NCBI GenBank assembly: GCA_030248195.1
Contig: JASAND010030276.1
Coordinates: 20,664-84,663 of the forward strand
DNA: 64,000 nt
Reading direction: 5' to 3'
Source: Trissonchulus latispiculum
Taxonomy: Eukaryota; Nematoda; Enoplea; Enoplida; Ironidae
Below, one piece after another: positions 13,501 to 25,400 of this stretch (its first letter is position 1; every line of letters begins with the position of its first letter). The position numbers and the translations under genes were made by a program. Below the pieces are notes generated by a model, which saw only the letters and a program-made list of their open reading frames with translations, had not been told where the DNA came from and did not search any database.

Positions 13501-16500
13501 GAATAAAAATGCAATTTTTCGTACAAATAGATTTTTGTTTGGATTCGTACAAGAGGAATGCTCCAGTGCTGCTTTATTACTGTTTTCGGTAATACCAAGA
13601 GTGCATAATTGCACTATATATTAGAAGAAGAGTAAGCCACTAGAGGGCTTCTCTTCCTGGCATTGCGTAACGGTGCTCCGACCACAATACGCGAATGTTC
13701 CCCCGTTTGGTGGGGGGGTCGACAAGCATACCCCCTCCCCGTTTGGTGGGGGGGGGTATGCAAAAAGGGTCCCCGTTTGGTGGAGGGGGTATGCAAACGG
13801 GGCCCCGGTTTGGCGGGGGGGGGGTAGGCAGAAGGGGGTCCCCGCTTGGTGGGGGGTCGCCAAGTCAGGCTAAGATTGGCTGAATCTGATTGGCTGTTGG
13901 CGACCCCCCCCCCCAAACGGGGACCTCTTTTGCCTACCCCCCCACCAAACGGGGACCCCTTTTGCATACCACCCCACCAAACGGGGACCCCTTTTGCATA
14001 CCCCCCACCAAACGGGGACCCTTTTGCATACCCCCCCCACCACACGGGTACCATTTTTCAAATAGAAAAAAAACTACCGTAATCCTCTGCTATACCCCCC
14101 ACCAAACGGGGAGGGGGTCTCTGCAATCTGATTGGCTGCTGGCTACCCCCCCCCCCCACCAAACGGGGACCTCTTTTCTGCTACCCCCCCCCACCAAACG
14201 GAGGGGGGTATGCTTTGTCGAAGAGAGCTACCCCCCCCCCCACCAAACGGGGGAACATTCGCGTATTGTGGTCGGAGCACCGTTACGCAATGCCAAGAAG
14301 AGGAGCCCTCTAGTGGCTTACTCTTCTTCTTATATATAGTGCAAAATTATGCACTCTTGGTAATACTTATGACGATTTCTGTATTTCCAGTTTAAAATTT
14401 CTAAAGGTCAAACAAGGAATATATAGATCTCATACAGAAACTCAAGATCTTATTAATGTTAATGTTAATGTTTAAGTCATATATACTTTATGTTTTAGGT
14501 AGAGGTGATGTGTTTGGAGATGAATTTTGGTTACACGGGAGCGTGGGCCAATCTGCAGCCAACGTCAGAGCGTTGACGTACACTGACATTCATATGATCA
14601 AAAGAGATAAACTTTTAGAAGTCCTCAGTTTCTATCAGGCTTTTGCCAATTCCTTTGCACGAAATCTCGTCCTTACCTATAATCTGAGGCACAGAGTAAG
14701 TAATTATCTGTCGCTCTCGGCAAAACGTAATTTGTTTATTCAGAAGGTTTTTCTGAGGAACTAAGAGATATGGTGTTGCGGAATAAAAGCTGCTGAAGAA
14801 TTAAGGAAGTAGTATACCCTAAAACTGGTAAACAAATTGCTAATAATCCGCAAAGAGAGTAAATGGGATCTTTTGAAGTTGTGGAAAAAATGAGTATGTA
14901 TTTCCAAAGCATTTTTAGCTGGGTAAAATTTTCATTTTTATGACAGACATACCCAAAGCTTTTACCGTTTTAAAATATTTTAATATTATTTTAATAATAT
15001 TTTATAATAATAAATAATATGTTTTAATAACATTAATAATAAATATAATTTTAAAACATTTAAATTTCAAATTTACTTACCGCCCAGTCTTGTAAACTTA
15101 GTAAATCATTAGACTTCCTCTTCCTTAGTAGATTCAGTTAATCCTTAGTTTTAAATAAGTTTAATGAAGCATGTCATACACCACGGAATGCTTAAAATGT
15201 GCAGAAAAATTGTGCCATGTAGATGATCAATGTATGTTAAGGTCCTTAATTTTTATTAATTAATTAGTTAATTAATTAATTAATTAATTAATTTTTATGA
15301 TTTATAATCCTTAATATTTTAGTTGAAATTCCGTAAAATCGCCGACGTGAAACGAGAAAAGGAACTGGAGGAGCGTCGACGAAACGAGCACATCGTGATC
15401 GGGGAAGACCATCCCGTTCGACGTCTGCTCCAACGAATTCGTCAACGACACAATCGAGTCAGCGACGTCGCCAGAAATAGAGTCCCAGCTGGTCTCGATC
15501 CAGAGAGAGTAAGATTACCAATTTCTCCTGTAGCACCAATTAGCCTAATGAATTACTTTAAATTTGTTATTTATCCTCATTTATTACTCTTAATTAAAGT
15601 TTGTTGGAAGCTAAGCAGGCCAGTGAGTGAACGCTTCATAGACACAAAATTATTCTGAAAACTTCTCTACGTGGTAGTCCAATTTTATCAGCATTATTCT
15701 GTATGCTATTATATCCAGCAATACTTTAAATTTAAATCCAAAAATTAAACAAGCGAGCTATTATATTTTTTTCAGTGGACATCAAATTTCTTTACCTACA
15801 AGCTAACCCAAAATTTTTATTTTCTGTATGCAATACTTGAAATTAGCAATTTTTTATTTTTCAGAACGTCCGCATGCAGAATGGCTCCATTCCCCGCGGT
15901 GGGGACAGTGTTCAGAACATCGACGAAACGCGCGGAGGTAGAAATGTCTCCTTTAAACGATCCAACAAATCCGTTTCCCTGAAACACAGTCCGTCCCGAG
16001 AAAGTTTCAACACGATTGACGGAAGTTCACCGGATGAATCCTCCCGACGGATGCCCTATCCGGATCCGAAAGTGTTGGATTTCCTACAGAATATGCGCAA
16101 CGAAATTAAGCAGGATTTGGATAATCTGGCCGAAAAACTGTCCCTCATTGACGGTCACATTTTGGAGACCTATCGAGATCTGGAACAGAAATTGGTGGTA
16201 GAACATCGACCGCCCCACAGCGGTCCCCATAACCCTCCGGCTTATTTTACGGCCCGGCCCCCTGCGTCTTCGCGGACTCAGTCATCGCTTCCTAACCTGC
16301 CCCCCACAGTTTCCTCCACCCTCCGATCTCGATACAATCAGCCATCTCAATCCTCGCCGCCCGGTGGGAGTCGAGAGGACAGTCTGGAAGAGGCTTACCA
16401 GATCGATCCTCCGACGGAGCGAAATCTGCTCCCAGTTCCCAACACGCGACCCTCCACTTCTGACTCAAGAAATCTGGTAACAAACATGCTGAAGGAAATA

Positions 16501-16536
16501 CACGGCGTTGAGCAGCAGGAATCTCCTAGAGAATAA
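3648..16536 (+). CDS. eag: EAG-type voltage-gated potassium channel (KCNH/ether-a-go-go), 13 exons
   Basis: Coding exons: 3648-3723, 6701-6931, 7403-7537, 8293-8402, 9297-9692, 10165-10356, 10609-10750, 11041-11145, 11471-11670, 13205-13457, 14499-14695, 15323-15508, 15865-16536. All junctions are GT-AG, phases agree throughout, and the sum is 964 codons plus stop, close to the roughly 960-1200 of the family. Domain order is PAS, six membrane segments with pore, C-linker, cyclic-nucleotide-binding homology domain, and a C-terminal coiled coil. The protein forms a tetrameric plasma-membrane channel that lets K+ out on depolarisation. The start is fixed by the PAS-cap motif [13 protein letters not shown] directly after the ATG. 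No internal stops or frameshifts are present, so it appears functional. The closest remembered relatives are protostome EAG proteins; ERG and ELK subfamilies fit less well. Confidence 0.95.
4143..5302. mobile_element. MITE with 19-bp terminal inverted repeats in EAG intron 1
   Basis: The ends GGGCCCCGTTGCATAAAAC (4143-4161) and its exact reverse complement (5284-5302) bound a 1.16-kb non-coding element. Its subterminal regions are packed with short aatcagtaat/actgatt repeats in both orientations. It is interrupted by the hAT-type element at 4273-4676. Target duplication is not clear, so the superfamily is left open. No transposase frame is present, so it is non-autonomous. Confidence 0.8.
4273..4676. 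mobile_element. hAT-type MITE nested inside the 4143-5302 element
   Basis: This is a 404-bp element with 16-bp inverted ends (CACTGGCGGATCCAGG and the complement of CCTGGATCCGCCCCTG, two mismatches). A perfect 8-bp target duplication gataaacc flanks it (4265-4272 and 4677-4684). An 8-bp duplication and CAG-GGCGG ends are the hAT signature. It is non-coding and therefore non-autonomous, and it entered after the outer MITE was in place. Confidence 0.85.
5303..6700 (+). other. Remainder of EAG intron 1
   Basis: AT-rich intronic sequence with a G run of about 15 near 5327-5341. It holds nothing else I can support. The polypyrimidine tract and acceptor (atatttttag) for exon 2 end at 6700. Confidence 0.7.
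9297..11670 (+). CDS. eag: EAG exons 5-9: transmembrane segments, pore and C-linker
   Basis: Exon 5 (residues 185-316) encodes S1 (about 217-238), S2 (248-275) and S3 (290-312). Exon 6 (317-380) encodes the voltage sensor S4 with the [15 protein letters not shown] charge array, and S5. Exon 7 (381-427) is the extracellular turret with potential N-glycosylation sites NYT and NDS. Exon 8 carries the pore helix and the selectivity filter SVGFGN (about 438-443), the GFG form usual for EAG and ERG. Exon 9 completes S6 and the C-linker ([10 protein letters not shown]). The linker between S3 and S4 is short, as in insect EAG; vertebrate KCNH1 has a longer one. Exon 4 (8293-8402) is the least conserved, PAS-to-S1 linker. 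Confidence 0.93.
9762..10085 (+). other. Open frame with signal-peptide-like start inside EAG intron 5
   Basis: A 107-codon frame on the sense strand begins [20 protein letters not shown], a good secretory signal by eye (basic n-region, 13-residue hydrophobic core, AVA-Q cleavage context), followed by about 85 residues with five cysteines. It lies wholly in the intron between exons 5 and 6 and has no recognised homology. It could be a small nested secreted-protein gene, an exonised fragment of another gene, or chance; codon use and promoter cannot be judged. No polyadenylation signal was confirmed. Confidence 0.2.
11862..12847. mobile_element. 1-kb non-autonomous TIR element in EAG intron 9
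   Basis: Ends related to TAAGGTGGTGATTCC are inverted at 11862 and 12847, giving about 20 bp of near-perfect TIR. The direct repeat aagcaatt occurs at 11854-11861 and 12848-12855, an apparent 8-bp target duplication. The TTAA at each junction would alternatively allow a TTAA-targeting family. The interior has no coding frame of note. Confidence 0.65.
13205..14695 (+). CDS. eag: EAG exons 10-11: cyclic-nucleotide-binding homology domain
   Basis: Residues 530-679 contain [15 protein letters not shown], the beta-roll [12 protein letters not shown], and the highly conserved [15 protein letters not shown], then GDVFGDEFW and [12 protein letters not shown]. In this family the domain does not bind nucleotides; the YNL tripeptide (in LTYNLRHR) acts as an intrinsic ligand filling the pocket, and that motif is intact here. 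Exons 10 and 11 are separated by an intron carrying the palindromic element at 13593-14362. Confidence 0.92.
13593..14362. repeat. Palindromic G/C-tract element in EAG intron 10
   Basis: Arms of about 120 bp (13593 to about 13713, and about 14243 to 14362) are inverted copies with only a few differences. The 530-bp interior is built from repeated ccccgtttggtgggg-type units in both orientations separated by atgcaaa. Coding frames across it are products of the repeat. The many G runs of 4-9 make G-quadruplex or i-motif folding plausible. It is probably a foldback-type MITE; no sure target duplication. Confidence 0.75.
15256..15293. repeat. (TTAA)n simple repeat in EAG intron 11
   Basis: A run of about nine ttaatt units shortly before the exon 12 acceptor, within a generally AT-rich intron (also 14930-15060). 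Confidence 0.8.
15323..16536 (+). CDS. eag: EAG exons 12-13: cytoplasmic tail with tetramerising coiled coil
   Basis: Exon 12 (residues 680-741) continues the post-CNBHD basic region ([19 protein letters not shown], then [13 protein letters not shown]). Exon 13 (742-964) is mostly low-complexity Ser/Pro-rich sequence with a heptad-like segment at about 809-851 ([16 protein letters not shown] onward), matching the position of the subtype-specific tetramerising coiled coil of EAG channels. The frame ends at TAA 16534-16536. The tail is shorter than in insect EAG. Confidence 0.88.
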
Positions 16537-17808
16537 CCCTAGAATTGGGCATTAATTAATATTTAATTTGCTTAAGTACTAGCAAATTAACTGCCCAGTT
16601 AATTGAGGTCTAATCCCAGTCCTGAACCGAGGTTTGATCACTTCCGATTTCGATAGCTGTGACGGGTCGACTACAGGATGCGCAGTTTGATTGCTCATGG
16701 CGCGCAACTGCGCTGCATTGTTCTCTATTGTGCCTTAGCACTGATTTAAATGTGAAACTATCCTCTACTATTCGAGCAGATTGAAGTAATAATTAATTGT
16801 ACAACATTTTTGTATTTGTCAATTTGGTATGAGTACAGTGTATATATGTGACAGCTTTATCTGCTTGTAACCTAATAGTAGTTTCAGAAGTAAATGTGCA
16901 AATTTAGTATTAACGAAACTTAGAAAAGATTGACCTACAATGAAAAAGGTAAAATTACTGTAAAGGTAAAGGTAATGGTAAAGTTACAATTTAAAAGGTA
17001 TGGACAATAATCTAGACCTAGAGTCAAAGTTCATGTCCGTCCCATTTTGGTACGTTTTGAGTACCTGTGGTCGAAATTCATGTCAGTTTTGTGTTAAAAA
17101 CGTTTCTATCATTTCTAAAGTTGTCGTGATGACATCCTTTGTTGGAATGCGTCATATTTCAGTCAGTCAATCTCCAAAGGCACTTCTGTTCCAACTGTTC
17201 GAAGATGCGACATGCGATGTGACAAAGTATCCGGTGGTGGAAAAGACGAAGCAACGCGGCGCTCACGATTGGCTGGCCGGCGATCGCGCCGACGCAGATC
17301 GCCCGGAAGGAACTGCCAGTCAGTCAAAGCACCTTCAACGCTAGAGGTGGAGCGCGCAAAGGAGGGTCTGGACCAGACATGTGGAGGAGGGGAAATTCTG
17401 GGGGGGGGGGGTTAGCCGGCGGCCGAAGGCTGAAGGCTGCCGGAAAACCGGAGTTTCCGGTTTCTTGCCCAAAAAACCGAAAAAATCCGGATTCTGGGGG
17501 GGTGAGCTCAAGGTCGGGGGGGGCCGCCCCGGCTGGGGGGGGGGAGACCCCCCCCCCCAAACATATGGCCCGGCCCCCCACCCAACTAGAAAGCACGCAA
17601 TAAAATAAAAAAACTAACCAAAAAAAAAACACCCCACCACACACAACAACAACACCAAAAAAAAAAATAAAAAATCATCAGAAGGTGGTAGAGTTAAAAC
17701 CACCGCCTGAATATTATATATAAAACATTAACACAACTATCTATAAAAAAAAAAAAAAATATATAAAATATTGCAAAAAAACCCAAAGGGGGGGCAAAAC
17801 TAAAACTT
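16537..17808 (+). other. 3' flank of EAG with G/C homopolymer block
   Basis: The first 450 bases are AT-rich and should include the EAG 3' UTR; no clear AATAAA was found. A CpG-rich patch lies at about 17170-17345. From 17396 to 17560 the sequence alternates long G and C runs resembling the interior of the G-rich MITEs elsewhere in the window. It ends at GACC, the target duplication of the large LTR element. No gene seen. Confidence 0.5.
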
Positions 17809-17812
17809 GACC

Positions 17813-19012
17813 GGCATAGATGGAAGGGTATGGACAACCAAACTTTACGGGTGGAAACTGTGCGCGTATGGAAACGACGAACCTGGAGGAGAATTATGTT
17901 CCAGTCGACCTTGGCAGGATCTCGCCAAGGAATTAAATAAGCCTAACAAACTACTAAACGAGCTGACTAAAGGGACAAATGAATGCCTAACTACTCAACT
18001 ACTAAGAAACTTTGATTAAATTAAATTAACGCTCAGTAAATAATTAGCCTACCTAGAACTTCAGGAAATAACTCAGAGCCCTACCTACCGACTATACAGT
18101 TCTAATAAAAACCTAACTATATGTTTTTAAACACCCTAATGGCTCAGCTACTGAGACCACATTTAATAAGAAATAGACAAAGGGAGAGACTCCCGAAAAT
18201 TACACAAGAGAATAAATTTTGACAACAGGACATTCATCGATAAAGTTTACAGAGACAGAAAATATCAGAACAAATATAACTCTAACAAATATGATTACGA
18301 GTTAAACAGGACATGAATAAATTTTAAACACAGTTACAAAACAATTTAAAAGCACACAGATTCAACTCCAGAAAATTTAAACCCTTCAAAAAACTACTAT
18401 CTCAAATAATGCTCCCTAAGCCGTCGCGGCTAACTAAGTCTATGAGGTGTGACATATTAAAACCCTTTTCTAAAATAAACAACCATATTAGTTACTAATT
18501 AAAAGGGGAATAAAACACAAAAGCACCACTAATAAATTTGGATCGACCCACGAGGTCGCCTCGGAGTCTAAAGTAAAAAAAAAAAAATCAATAACTTACT
18601 ACAGAAGAGGGTCCACCAAATTGGAAGGCACAAAATAACAGGCATAAAATAGGGCCACTAAGAAAACCGACCGCACGCTAGAGCTCAGAAAGATAAGACT
18701 AACTAGTTTTTAAAGTGAAGGCTGAAAGGACTAGTTTAGACGTGTGTTGGTGGAACGGGATTGGTTGATTTTTGAGACCCTCTCGCAGACCCGACTATGC
18801 GCTTCCACAAGGCTAGCTCAACAGCGCCACCTAGTCGCTAAGTGGGCTGAATAAAACATAGCGCATTTAAACACAGTAAAACAAACATTTTTAGACTAAT
18901 TTCAACCCAAATTTACACAAAACATATTTCACACTAAAATTACCACTCTTACTAAAATTTCACATTCAAATAAACTCACTAAAACATACACACATCACAC
19001 TCACACATTACA
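17813..19012 (-). repeat. 3' LTR of the 14.3-kb element
   Basis: About 1.2 kb, aligned over its length with 30957-32138. On the minus strand it begins TGTAATGTG and should end CTTTACA; the last 14 bases here are diverged (four mismatches to the other LTR). The bases just before its start on the minus strand (ctggggaga) are a plausible short polypurine tract. Confidence 0.9.
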
Positions 19013-22000
19013 TCTCCCCAGGGCTTACCGCCCGAGCTCCTGCGAGGGACACATAAACCAAAAGAAGGAAGAAATTTACCCAACAGTGAAAATTTTTGAC
19101 TGAATTTTGGTAAATGGGTCTCAGTACATAAGTAAGTCAAAACACAAGAAAGAAATACAAAAATACGAAACTATACTAAACTTGACTAAGTAATAAACAT
19201 GATAAAAATGACATGGCGTCAAAAGACTAGTGAAGACCAGCCATAAAAACACGCATGGAGAACTGCCATATTAAAGCCACGGGAAGGTGCGTGAATGGGC
19301 GACCCATGATCCTCCAGCCGCAGCGGCGGGGATCTCGTACCTGTATTACCCGAAAACCGAATCAACAAAATAAGAACCGAAATGTCAGCTTCGTCTGGGT
19401 CTCTTCAAACTAGGGTACGGAGGTAGCCTCCCGCTAAACTTAGAGTGCGCCATCTCCGGCTGGGTGGGTGGGGGGCCTAGCCTCGCATCGCTAACTCAGT
19501 TCCCTGCGGATCTCCTGCAAAATTAGAAAGACGAAAGATAATTAATAAAATAATTTAGAGGAATAGGTAATGAAATGAATTTAATCCCAGTGTTTCGCGT
19601 GTAAGTAGGAGTAAGTTTGTGGAATCTTTAAGTAAAATATAAGTATTAAATTAAATTAAAAGAGTTACAAAGTAACCCTGAACATGCTTAAGCATGTATA
19701 AAAAGGACCAAAAGGGTACGGAGAGTCCCCCAAGTACCCTCGTGGTACTTATGAAAATAAAATAAATTAAATTAGGAGGGGGTTAAAATGGAGTCTTAGA
19801 GTTACTAAAAACGCGAAACACTGGTTAAAATGTTAGTAGAAAATCCCTTAAAATAAGAATTTTGGAGAAGATCCTCCCAACCGCGCATGCAGGCCTTACA
19901 CAAAATAGGGGCATATAATTCGGGAACTACTTTGGCGCTCTGGAGTGGGAAACAAAACTGACATTTAACCAAGAAAATTTTTACAAAAACCAGCTGACAG
20001 GTACAAATATGGACAGGAACCGTTGGGACAACCAAAAGACATACGTATTAAAATAATTTTGATAAAAATGTGGCGGCAGTAAAGGACACAAATTGGGACA
20101 TGGCTGGTGCGTCACACATCTTCTGACGTTGCGTCAGGTTACAAAATACGAATTAAAATACACAAAACCCGCAATCAGACCCGTTAATAAGAATGCGAAA
20201 ATAAAAGCTTCAAGAAAAGAATAAACCCAGTTTTAGTAAAACTTTTTGAACAGAACTTTGGTTAAATTGTTAAAGCGAACAAAATACTGGCATGACATAT
20301 AAAACTATACAGCAGATCACATATAAAAGCAACATTATGCATAGAACACAGTCAAAATCACTACAAAATACGAAAAGCTTTGGTTAATTTGTAAGATAAA
20401 TCTCCAGGAAAATGGTAAAAGGTAAGTAGGTAAATAAAGAAACTCTAAAATTTAGAATAAAGCTCAGGAAAAAGGTTAAGTTTTTAAATGTTAAGAACAC
20501 TGCAAAAATACGACACAAAAATAAAAGACGTGCATATATATTTAAAGCACAAAAATAAACTAGTTTAAAGTCACCAAATGGGGAATCGTCTTCTTTGGAA
20601 ATTGGATCTATATATAGGTAAGCGTCCATATCGCTGGAATGGCATGAATCGGGAATTAAGGCATAAATTGAGCAAAAATTTAGTCTTCATCGGGTCGTCA
20701 CAATCGGGAAGTAGAAATCTGGATTAGGTAAAAGTCATCATAAGGCAGTCTTCATAGTTAAGTAATCAAATCAGGGTCATAATAGTCCAAATAAGGAGAG
20801 AGTCCAAATAGAGGTAGTCCAAAATTGAGGTAAAGTCATTATACATGGAAGAATCGGACAGGCACTGACACATAATGGACCAATAAATAACACCGCCGCA
20901 GGACTGATAGAATGATGGAATGGGAGAAACTTTCGCCGTAATGATGGAATGATATGATATGATACGAGTGACTTCCGCCGTTAATATAATACATCCGCCG
21001 TCATAATGATACCTCCGCCGTCATAATGATACATCCGCCGTCATAATGATACATCCGCCGCCTTGATGTTACTTCCGCCGTAATTGACAGGGCAAAGGGG
21101 ATTTAAGCTACAACTACACCGTCGCGGTAAGTTGAGCTAATTACGTAGAGTTACACCAGTCGCTGGTAGTAACTAAGGGGGCATGGGAGGGGTTTAGAAC
21201 CGGTTCCAAACCGGGCTCTGACGATCGATTGGGAGGCGGGATCCAGCACGATGAGGGGCGGAAGGATCAAAGATGGCTACGAAGATGCAAGGGCAGAAGA
21301 CGTTAAACTCCTGTCCAGGCAGTGATAATCCGGCAATGAATTCTCCCGTGCGGTTCACCGGCCTGCGCAACGCAGCCGCACGCAAGTCTGTCAGCGGGTT
21401 ATCGACCAAAGAATGGCGGGGCCGTTCCACCATTCTCCCAATAGAATAATATAATGATCGTAACGCCCTGGATCAAATAGCACGCAAAGTGAAATGTGAA
21501 ATTATAAACGCAGCAACACGGTTAACATGTGGCAAAGTAAGAGCTGGCCTATACTAGTGATCCCATCTTCAGTGGACCAGGCAGATGAGCACAACAAGGC
21601 AGCCTTATTGCGCTCAACACACGACTGATTTCTGCACGACAAAGCCCCCAAAAATGGACATCGTCCCCACAATTTCCAGTTGACAGGCCACCTCTGGGTT
21701 ACACCCAGTACTCATGCATCCGTCCACTGAAATCACCCAACCAAACATTCACGCAGCAACTAGAATCTAACATAAGCCTCAGAAACAGTGCAAAAACTAA
21801 CAGAAGGTGAAAGCGAGTGTGATAGGAAAAAGAGAGTAAAAGGAAACTACACACACAAGAGAGGGTGACCTACCTACAGTTAGCCTACGTAAAGGGAGAA
21901 AGAGAAACAACACTACACGCACATGGGTTAAAAACATACATACTAACACGCACCCAGTATATGCAAAGCATACACTATATATATAGAAATATATGATAGG

Positions 22001-22422
22001 GCCTCCTTAACAATTTGCAACGAAAGACAATCCCTTAGTATTAAAAGAAAACCCCCACAGGTAAATTTTAAAATAAAAGTTAGAGAATCCCCCTGTTAGG
22101 GTAGATAAGAAAGAGAAATGAAAACCTATGGCTAGATTTTACAGCCATAAGTTTAAGAGTGAAGAGAGAGAACTAGATAAAGAAAACCCCACTTTACGCC
22201 GAAAATAATAAATCATAAAGGAGGCCACAAAGAGAAAAAAATTTAAACCCCACCCTATCAAAGGGCTTATGCCACACAAATAATGCAAACACCAATTGAT
22301 AGAAATACAATCCTAGGTAATACAAAAAATAATACATCTTACTATACAATCACGAGGGCCCTCGTGTTACACAAGGCCTATTACAGAAACTAGTGCTGCA
22401 AAGTACGGACACTGCAGGTTGC
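19013..22422 (-). other. 3.4-kb non-coding block between pol and 3' LTR
   Basis: No open frame longer than about 81 codons on either strand and nothing resembling an envelope protein. The longest minus-strand frame (20384-20629) is Phe/Leu-rich low complexity. The block includes the 20-bp minisatellite at 20971-21088 and loosely repetitive agtccaaa/gaggtag sequence at 20690-20860. It may be a degraded third gene or an untranslated region. Confidence 0.6.
20971..21088. repeat. 20-bp minisatellite (acatccgccgtcataatgat) x6
   Basis: Six consecutive 20-bp units with substitutions. The central tccgccg core is invariant and the flanking half varies. A degenerate unit precedes it near 20924. It lies inside the LTR element's 3' non-coding block. 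Confidence 0.85.
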
Positions 22423-25400
22423 CTACAGTGTCACAACTGGCAATTTGACTGGGGCGTCCAGAAAGGGCTTTAATCGGTTGATGTTAACCACCACCGGGTC
22501 ACTTAACCCGTTAGTGCGAGCAATACGATAATTCGTTACAGAAATCTTGTCCAGAACACGATAAGGTCCTTCGTATTTAGGCCGCAACTTCTTACTCAAA
22601 CCTGTAGGTACATTCTTATTCTCAATATTAAGCATAACCAGGGTACCTGGCTTATACTCAACAGGTGTAGCTTTCAAGTCGTACCTTTCCTTGTTAACCA
22701 GTGCTGCCTCTTGCAAGGCTTCATGTGCCAGCTGCCAGGCTTCATTCATCCGGGCCAGTAACTGGCTACGTGCATCACTATAATTCTGGGTAGTACCTTC
22801 CTCACCAGGAAGTTGAAAGAAATTATCCAGTGGGTAGCGGTAGTCTCTACCTGTCATCAAGAAATGAGGTGTTTCCTTCGTGGCACTGTGGATCGTTGCT
22901 CTGTAGATGGACAGCCCCCACGGTAAATAATCGTCCCAATCGGACTGAAAACAATTCACGTACTTGGCTACCAGGCTACGTATTGTCCGGTTGAAGCGCT
23001 CCACTACGCCGTTCGTTTGAGGGTGATATGCGGTAGTTCTGAGTCGCTCAGAGCCACTAGCATCCACCAACGCTCTTAGGAAAACAGACATGAAATTCGG
23101 TCCCTGGTCTGTTAAAACACGTGCAGGGACGCCCCAACGGGCTACGAAGCCGTTAAAATACCAATACGCAGTAGTTTCCGCCCTCTCGTTGGGCATAGCA
23201 AAAGCCTCCGCGTAGCGCGTGAGGTAGTCCACTATACACAAAACGCATGTATTACCTCTGTTGGTTTCCTTCTGTGTAAAGTGCATCACATCCATGGCCA
23301 CGACGTCTAACGGTCTGCGTACCACCACCGTATTCTGCATTGTAGCCTGGTGTCTACGTGGCCCTTGGTTAAACTTTGCACACGGCTTGCACTGAGCAAT
23401 AAAATCCTCAAGATCTTGAGACATGCGGGGCCACCAATATCTTGTTTCTAGACTGGCCATTGCATTTTGGTGGGCCCGATGGCCACCCGTCGTGAAATCG
23501 GAGTGAACCTCCTGCAAGAGTTGCTCTCGCTGGACCTTAGGCACTACCACAGTTGGGAAGGGTAGCCCTCTGCGCTCGGCGTGTTTATTCAGATGCCAAC
23601 GATATAACACCCCATCTCTAATAAAAAATGTAGACCGTAACTTCTTTACCTCTTGTGCTTCCTGTCGGTTAGTTGGTAACCTCTTCTGTTCCAGGAAATC
23701 CAATAAGATTGCAAATTCCTCTTCGTCGCGAAGCTCTCGTTTCCACGTAAGCAGGGTAGGTGGCGCAGGGAGTGCCGCCGTCAAGGCGAACACTTCTGGT
23801 GGGTACATAGCCGCTGTTGCTTCATGTTCGCTGTCTTCAGGCTCGTCGATTGGATCCAGTCTTGATAAGCAATCGGGACCCACATTCTCACGCCCCGGTC
23901 GATATTCCACCGTAAAATCAAACTCTAACATACTAAGAGCAAACTTAGCAAGCTTACCTTGGCCCAAAGCCTTGATATTATTCAGTAGATCCCTGACTGC
24001 TTGATGGTCAGTTCGGAGAATAAACTGTTTGCAGGACAAATAATGCCTAAATTTCTGACAACCCCATAAGGCTGCAAATGCTTCCATCTCCGTCGCGGAG
24101 TAACCCTTCTCACCCTGGGTCAGGGTTCTACTGGCATAGGCGACTGGCCGCTCACGTAGCACCCGTGGTCCATTCGGTTTATCGGCGCTACGCGGCACCG
24201 AAAATTGTTGTTCCAAAATAGCACCAAAACCCTGCTTACTGGCATCAGATGACACATAAAAAGTTTTGTCAAAATCGGGAAAGGCTAATACTGGAGCTTG
24301 AGTTAAGTGCCGTTTCAGCTCCTCAAATGCGTGTTGACAAGCTTCTGACCAAACAAACGGCACCCCTTTCTTCAATAAATCCGTTAGGGGGGCGGCCACC
24401 TTAGCATAATTAAGTACAAACCGTCGATAATAACCGCACATTCCTAAAAAAGATCGGATACCCTTCACATCCTTTGGTGGTTTAAGCTGAGACACAGCCT
24501 TAACCTTATCCGGGTCTACGCTAATGCCGTTACGGCCCACGTAGTGGCCCAAGAAGGGAACTGATTCACGAGCAAAACAACATTTCTTGAGCTTAATACG
24601 TAATCCGTTGTCGCGCAGACGAGTCAGGGTCGACCTGATCATCGTTAAATGGGCCTCTTGATCTGTAGATGGTATCAATACATCGTCAATATAAACAGGC
24701 AAGTCCGTTAAAACCTTTTCCATTAAGCGTTGGAACGTTGCGGGTGCGTTGCACAACCCGAACGGCATGACATTCATATGGAAGAGGCCCATATGGGACA
24801 CGAAGGCTGTTTTCTCCCTATGCTCTGGGTAGACCTCAACCTGCCAATACCCAGCCGCTAGATCAATAGTTGAGAATATCACTGCCCCTTGGAGTTGATC
24901 CAAAATTTCGTCGATTTTGGGCAATGGGTAATTATCCTTCTTCGTAATTTTGTTTAGCCGGCGATAATCGATGACTAAACGTGTGGTCCCATCCTTCTTA
25001 CCGACCAAGATGCATGGGGAAGACCAAGGACTAGTAGAGGGGGAGCAGACCCCTTCATCCAGCATTGCCCGTATATGCTTCTCGATTTCCGCTTTATCTT
25101 TGGGATTATACCGATAAGATCTTCCTTTAACTGGCCCTTCCTTACCGGTATCGATCACGTGTTGGTCCACTTTGGTCCGTCCCGGGTTGCCCGGTCTGGC
25201 GACCACATCATAAAATTCGACCAATATATCCCTTAATGCCGCTTTACCCTCATCATCAAGAAACATAGAATCAAAATCTACGTTCTCATCAATAAATTGT
25301 TGACGTTCCTCTAATGATGGCATAGGCTGTGAAGTCATTTCATCCGCGGAATAATGCATATCATTAAAGGCCTGAAGGCCTTTTTCAGTCAATGCCGGGG

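Noticed and set aside
13614..14339. Several overlapping 60-149 codon frames on both strands
   Set aside because: They follow the G/C-tract repeat units of the palindromic element; the residues are Gly/Pro low complexity with no domain.
17324..17644. Gly/Pro-rich frames on both strands
   Set aside because: Product of G and C homopolymer runs.
20384..20629. Minus-strand Phe/Leu-rich frame as a possible envelope gene of the 14.3-kb element
   Set aside because: Only 81 codons, no signal, cleavage site or cysteine pattern; AT-rich composition explains it.
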